DNA from: an uncultured Pseudomonadota bacterium
GTDB taxonomy: Bacteria > Pseudomonadota > Gammaproteobacteria > Burkholderiales > Burkholderiaceae
Reading direction: 5' to 3'
Assembly: GCA_946480245.1 (NCBI GenBank)
Contig: CAMLIZ010000077.1
Span: forward strand, 1-20,976
DNA length: 20,976 nucleotides
Under the pieces are notes generated by a model that saw only the letters and a list, made by a program, of their open reading frames with translations, was not told the DNA's origin and did no database searches. Position 1 is the stretch's first letter, and the number at the start of each line of letters is the position of its first letter. The translations under genes were made by a program, and so were the position numbers. Positions 17,418 through 20,976 of the stretch are shown here, piece after piece.

Positions 17418-18590
17418 GTGCGCCTTCGACCTGATTTCGCCACCTCATTCCTGCCCACGGCATTCATGGCCCTGGCCCTCGTAGGCACCTCAACCGCGCT
17501 CGCGCAACAAGTGGTGCGCCTGCAGTCCGAGCCCGCCGCGCTGCAGCCCCTCGCAGCCCATGTATCAGGGCGCGTTCAGGCGCTGCCCGGTGGCGGCATG
17601 CGCCGCCAGTGGCCGGGCACCTACGCCGAGGCGGCCTTCGTCGGCAGCGATGCCTACTTTCGCGTGGGCCCGGGCGACGTCAGCCTGCGCTTGCGGGTGG
17701 ACGGGCAGGCGCCGATCGCCCTCGTCAAGCCCGCGCCGGGCCTGTACCGCGTCACGGTGCCGCACACGGCTGAGCCACATCGCCTGCGCCTCGACGTGGC
17801 CAGCGAGAGCCAGGCCGGCCCCACCACGTTCGGCGGCTTCTTCCTGGGTGCGAAGGCCAGCCCCGCAACGCTGCCTGCGCGAACGCATCAGATCGAGTTC
17901 ATCGGCGACTCGCACACGGTGGGCTACGGCAACACGTCGGCCACGCGGGAGTGCAGCGGCGATCAGGTGTGGGAGTTCACCGACACCTCGGTGGGCTTGG
18001 CGCCCCGGGTGGCGGCACGCTATGACGCCGACTATCAGGTGAACGCAGTCTCGGGGCGCGGCGTCGTGCGCAACTTCGACGGCCTGGTGACCGATGTCCT
18101 GCCCCAGCTCTATCCCTTCGTGCTGTTCGACAAGGCCGCCGTGGCCCATGACCCGGGCTGGCAACCCCAGGCTCTTGTGGTGAGCCTGGGCACGAACGAC
18201 TTTGCAACGCCTTTGCATGAAGGCGAGAGGTGGACGAGCAGAGAGCAGCTGCGCGCAGACTTCGTGGCCAGCTACGCCGACTTCGTTGATGAACTGCATC
18301 GGCGGCATCCGCAGGCCTACATCCTGCTGTGGGCAGGCGCCAGCGACGACTCCGAACTGGCCACCGAAGTGCGCAAGGCCCTGCAGCGGGCTCAGCAATC
18401 GAGCGACGCAAGGATCGGCTTCGTGGCTGTTCCCAACCTGGCACTTTCGGGCTGCGACTGTCACCCCAGCGTGGCAGATGACCAGGTGATCGCCCTGGCA
18501 CTCACCCGCCATCTGGACGCCCATGTGCCCGGCCTCGGTACGCCCGCGGAGCCGGGCATCTTCTCCGGGCAACCCCATCAACGACGCTGA
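17418..18590 (+). CDS. Exported SGNH-fold carbohydrate esterase, CE2 acetylxylan-esterase-like
   Basis: This 390-residue product has a signal peptide (cleavage near TALA-QQ, residues 29-30), an N-terminal beta-rich domain (about 35-155; GTYAEAAFVGSDAYFRVGPG) and a C-terminal SGNH hydrolase domain. Block I is IEFIGDSHTVGYGN with nucleophile Ser165, block III is SLGTNDF, and the last block GCDCHPS provides catalytic His349. The two-domain layout and the C-D-x-H-P motif match carbohydrate esterase family 2, which removes acetyl groups from xylan or other polysaccharides. The GTG at 17418 is chosen because GGAG lies 4 nt upstream and the signal peptide follows directly. The nearby GH5 and GH29 genes support plant or microbial polysaccharide degradation. 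Confidence 0.88.
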   Translation: MRLRPDFATSFLPTAFMALALVGTSTALAQQVVRLQSEPAALQPLAAHVSGRVQALPGGGMRRQWPGTYAEAAFVGSDAYFRVGPGDVSLRLRVDGQAPIALVKPAPGLYRVTVPHTAEPHRLRLDVASESQAGPTTFGGFFLGAKASPATLPARTHQIEFIGDSHTVGYGNTSATRECSGDQVWEFTDTSVGLAPRVAARYDADYQVNAVSGRGVVRNFDGLVTDVLPQLYPFVLFDKAAVAHDPGWQPQALVVSLGTNDFATPLHEGERWTSREQLRADFVASYADFVDELHRRHPQAYILLWAGASDDSELATEVRKALQRAQQSSDARIGFVAVPNLALSGCDCHPSVADDQVIALALTRHLDAHVPGLGTPAEPGIFSGQPHQRR

Positions 18591-19203
18591 CGCCCAACCT
18601 TGCCGCGTTGCCTGCATGCGCTGCCTGCGCCCGCAGGCCACCTGCCTGTGCGCACTGGCATGCCCTACCGACCACCGCACCGAGGTGCTCGTGTTGCAGC
18701 ACCCGCAGGAACAGCGCCAGGCGAAGAACAGCGTTGCGCTGCTGCGCCTGTCGCTGTCGCATTGCGAGGTGGTGGTCGGCGAGCGCTTCACGCCCGAAGC
18801 GTTGCAGGCACTGCTGATGCGGCCCGGGCGGGACACGCGGCTGCTCTATCCGGACGTGCCTGCCGCGCCCGCGCCGGCGGCACCGACCACCACGGCGGGC
18901 GCACCGCTGCGGCTTGTCGTGCTCGACGCTACCTGGCGCAAGAGCCTGCGCATGGTGCTCGAGCACCCCGCCCTGGCCGCGCTGCCGCGGCTGTCGCTGA
19001 GCGCGCCCCCGCCCACCCGCTACCGCGTGATCCGCGCCGCGCGGCGCCCCGACCAGGTCTCCACGCTCGAAGCCACCGTGCACGCGCTGACCTTGCTGGA
19101 GGGCCCGTCATTCGACGGCGCACCGCTGCTCGACGCGTTCGGCCGCTTCGTGGCTGGCGTAGCTGCCCGACGTCTCGCGCGCAGCCCGCAGGGCCCGGCG
19201 TAG
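18523..19203 (+). CDS. DTW-domain protein, probable tRNA-uridine aminocarboxypropyltransferase
   Basis: This 226-residue protein of the DTW/TapT family should transfer the aminocarboxypropyl group of S-adenosylmethionine to a tRNA uridine (acp3U). Visible are the Cys cluster CMRCLRPQATCLC, the family motif LDATWRKSLRM (DATWRK at 135-140), PPPTRYRVIR and STLEATVHAL. The gene overlaps the esterase end by 68 bp. The internal ATG at 18616 would remove the first Cys of the CxRC pair, and no other good start exists between, so the ATG at 18523 is kept despite a weak ribosome site. It looks functionally unrelated to its polysaccharide-degrading neighbours. Confidence 0.9.
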   Translation: MCPASVRPRSRASSPGNPINDADAQPCRVACMRCLRPQATCLCALACPTDHRTEVLVLQHPQEQRQAKNSVALLRLSLSHCEVVVGERFTPEALQALLMRPGRDTRLLYPDVPAAPAPAAPTTTAGAPLRLVVLDATWRKSLRMVLEHPALAALPRLSLSAPPPTRYRVIRAARRPDQVSTLEATVHALTLLEGPSFDGAPLLDAFGRFVAGVAARRLARSPQGPA

Positions 19204-19328
19204 GCGCGCCCCGCAGGATTCCTCTCGGTGACGATTTCGTTATGCCATGGTCATGAAAGACCGCGCAGGGCCCTCTACGCTCGTGCGGCAGACAAGCCGC
19301 TGGGCACTTCAACTCAGAGAGGTCACTC
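19204..19328 (+). promoter_or_regulatory. Upstream region of GH5 gene
   Basis: This 125-bp gap should hold the promoter of the GH5-GH29 pair. A -10-like TACGCT (19276-19281) is visible without a good -35 box, which may point to an activator. I saw no copy of the TTGCGC palindrome and no terminator hairpin for the preceding gene. Confidence 0.3.
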
Positions 19329-20768
19329 ATGAAGCATGCGATATCGGCAGCACTATTGGCAATGACCGTCGGCGCAGTACCGCTCGCGCACGCGCAGAGT
19401 TGCGCCAGCGGCGGCGGCGCCACCGTGTGCCTCAGCGCTACCGGCAGCAACAACGACGTCACGCTCAACTGGACCACGAGCGGCTCGATCAGCAAGCTGC
19501 AGGTGTACCGCGATACCGACAGCAACCCCGCCGGCCGCAGCCGCATTGCGCAGTTGAGCAATGGCAGCATCACCAGCTACACCGACACCGGGGCAGCCAC
19601 AGGCACCCACTACTGGTACTGGCTGAAGTTCAGCGTCGGCAGAGCCTCGTACAGCTCCAATGCCGCCGATGCGACGCGCGTGGTGGTCAACAGCCAGGGA
19701 GGCGGCGGCACGCCGCCCACGCCGGGCACGATGCGCGACATCACCAGCCTTCAGCTGGCGCAGGAGCTGGCCCCGGGCTGGAACCTGGGCAACTCGCTGG
19801 AGGCGATCGGCGGCGAGACCAACTGGGGCAACGCGCCCGCCACGCAGACCCTGCTCAACGCGGTGAAAGCGGCCGGCTTCAACACCGTGCGCATCCCGAT
19901 GTCCTGGAAGCAGTACGCGGATTCCAACGACAACATCCGCGCCGACTGGATGGCGCGCGTGACCGAGGTGGTGAACTGCGCACGCAACGCGGGCCTGTAC
20001 GCGATCATCAACATCCACTGGGACGGCGGCTGGATGCAGCCCAACTACGCGACGCAGGCGATGGCCAACGCGCGCATCACGAAGTTCTGGACGCAGATCG
20101 CCAACAATTTCAGGAACTACGACGACCACCTGCTGTTCGCCGCGCTCAACGAGGTGATGATCGACGGCGACTACGGCACACCCACCTACGAGTACTACAC
20201 GGTCCAGAACGGCTACAACCAGACCTTCGTCAACGCGGTGCGCGCCACCGGCGGCAACAACGCCCGGCGCCACCTCGTGGTTCAGGGCTACAACACCAAC
20301 GTGGACCACACCTACAACTACTTCGCGGTGCCCAATGACACAGTCGCCAACCGCCTGATGGTGGAGGTGCACTACTACGACCCGTACGACTTCACGCTCA
20401 ACACCGGCAACGACAACATCTGGCAGTGGGGCAGCATCGCCACCAGCGCCGCCAACACCGAGACCTGGGCCAACGAGGGCTATGTCGATGCCCAGTTCAA
20501 CAAGCTGAAGCAGCGCTTCATCGACGGCCTGGGCATGCCCGTGCTGATGGGCGAGTACGCATCGGTGACGCGGCTGAGCGTCGATCCGGCACAGCAGTTC
20601 CGAACCTACTGGGACCAGTACATCACCAGCGCCGCGCGTCAACGCGGCATCGTCCCCGTGTACTGGGATGACGGATACAGCGGCAACCATGTGATGGGTC
20701 TGTTCAACCGCGCCAGCGGCGCACAGTACTACCCTGGTCTGACCAGCACGATCGTCAACGCCCGATGA
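19329..20768 (+). CDS. Secreted GH5 endoglucanase (cellulase) with N-terminal Fn3-like domain
   Basis: This 479-residue glycoside hydrolase family 5 enzyme should cleave internal beta-1,4 bonds of cellulose or a related beta-glucan. A Sec signal peptide (cleavage after AHA, about residue 22) is followed by an Fn3-like beta domain (about 25-118; NDVTLNWTTSGSISKLQVYR, ending with an Asn/Ala-rich strand), a GGGGTPPTP linker, and the catalytic barrel (about 133-475). Barrel motifs are GWNLGNSLEA, NTVRIPMSW, NIHWDGGW, LNE with acid/base Glu275, and GEY with nucleophile Glu409. The ATG at 19329 has AGAGG about 9 nt upstream. The next gene starts inside its stop codon, so both are likely co-translated. 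Substrate preference within GH5 is not certain. Confidence 0.93.
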   Translation: MKHAISAALLAMTVGAVPLAHAQSCASGGGATVCLSATGSNNDVTLNWTTSGSISKLQVYRDTDSNPAGRSRIAQLSNGSITSYTDTGAATGTHYWYWLKFSVGRASYSSNAADATRVVVNSQGGGGTPPTPGTMRDITSLQLAQELAPGWNLGNSLEAIGGETNWGNAPATQTLLNAVKAAGFNTVRIPMSWKQYADSNDNIRADWMARVTEVVNCARNAGLYAIINIHWDGGWMQPNYATQAMANARITKFWTQIANNFRNYDDHLLFAALNEVMIDGDYGTPTYEYYTVQNGYNQTFVNAVRATGGNNARRHLVVQGYNTNVDHTYNYFAVPNDTVANRLMVEVHYYDPYDFTLNTGNDNIWQWGSIATSAANTETWANEGYVDAQFNKLKQRFIDGLGMPVLMGEYASVTRLSVDPAQQFRTYWDQYITSAARQRGIVPVYWDDGYSGNHVMGLFNRASGAQYYPGLTSTIVNAR

Positions 20769-20976
20769 AGCAGCTTTCGCGACGCACCTTCCTCGGGGCC
20801 GCCGCCGCTGCGGCGGCCCTGCCCCACGCCCATGCTCATGCAGCACCCGCGCCGTTCGCTCCCACCTGGGCGTCGCTGGTCGACGGTTACCGCGCCCCCG
20901 ACTGGTTCCGCGATGCCAAGTTCGGCATCTGGGCGCACTGGAGCGCGCAGTGCGTGCCCGAGATGGGCGACTGGTA
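20765..20976 (+). CDS. Alpha-L-fucosidase, GH29, N-terminal part (3' end outside window)
   Basis: The ATG at 20765 overlaps the GH5 stop codon (ATGA), and the frame is open to the window edge (70 complete codons). A Tat-type signal (SRRTFLGAAAAAAALPHAHA) leads into WASLVDGYRAPDWFRDAKFG, then IWAHWSAQCVPEMGDW. The AKFGIWAHW...PE.GDW pattern is the start of the GH29 fucosidase barrel. It should release L-fucose from glycans in the periplasm or outside the cell. Family assignment rests on about 40 residues. The usual HWG reads HWS here. Confidence 0.8.
   Translation, partial: MKQLSRRTFLGAAAAAAALPHAHAHAAPAPFAPTWASLVDGYRAPDWFRDAKFGIWAHWSAQCVPEMGDW

Noticed and set aside
18616..19203. Start of the DTW-domain gene at ATG 18616
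   Set aside because: It would remove the first Cys of the conserved CxRC metal-binding pair, so the upstream overlapping start is preferred.

Overview
The window is GC-rich (roughly two thirds G+C by eye) and gene-dense, with short intergenic gaps. Gene content and protein style suggest a beta-proteobacterium of the order Burkholderiales, perhaps the Rubrivivax/Leptothrix/Roseateles group. That placement is an inference from familiarity, not from a marker gene. I saw no tRNA, rRNA, CRISPR array or insertion sequence.

Region 1 (1-7145, + strand) is the 3' end of a nonribosomal peptide (NRP) cluster. It holds the C-terminal part of a large NRP synthetase, (A)-PCP-C-A-PCP with no thioesterase, then a glutamine-hydrolysing asparagine-synthetase-like enzyme and a SyrD/PvdE/YojI-type peptide-export ABC transporter. 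All three are in one tight operon. The condensation domain has HE instead of HH in its HHxxxDG core, and the last adenylation domain has an atypical specificity pocket.

Region 2 (7132-10943) is a periplasmic molybdenum hydroxylase operon (iorA-iorB type, - strand) with a divergent AraC-family regulator. The iorB-like gene overlaps the end of the ABC transporter gene tail to tail by 14 bp.

Region 3 (about 10970-17282) is the most interesting part: a compact stress/storage gene set. It encodes an exported START-like protein, a NarL/FixJ-type response regulator, a degenerate histidine-kinase-like protein, a second-type GroEL, a small acidic protein, two phasin-like helical proteins and an Hsp20. 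Four perfect copies of one palindrome, TTGCGC-N2-GCGCAA, lie upstream of the START-like gene, groEL, the divergent acidic-protein/phasin pair and hsp20. Each is centred 28.5 nt (29.5 nt in one direction) before a TAGA(G/T)T-like -10 hexamer, which is class II activator geometry (about -41.5). Weaker copies at the same spacing precede the second phasin-like gene and the response regulator. This looks like one local regulon under a CRP/FNR-type activator or the local response regulator. The GroEL has Asn-Ser where E. coli GroEL has Lys51-Asp52, so it lacks an aspartate important for ATP hydrolysis, and it also lacks the GGM tail.

Region 4 (17418-20976, + strand) is a set of carbohydrate-active genes: an exported SGNH/CE2-like esterase, an exported GH5 endoglucanase with an N-terminal Fn3-like domain, and the start of a Tat-exported GH29 alpha-L-fucosidase coupled to the GH5 gene by an ATGA overlap. 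A DTW-domain tRNA-modification gene sits between them.
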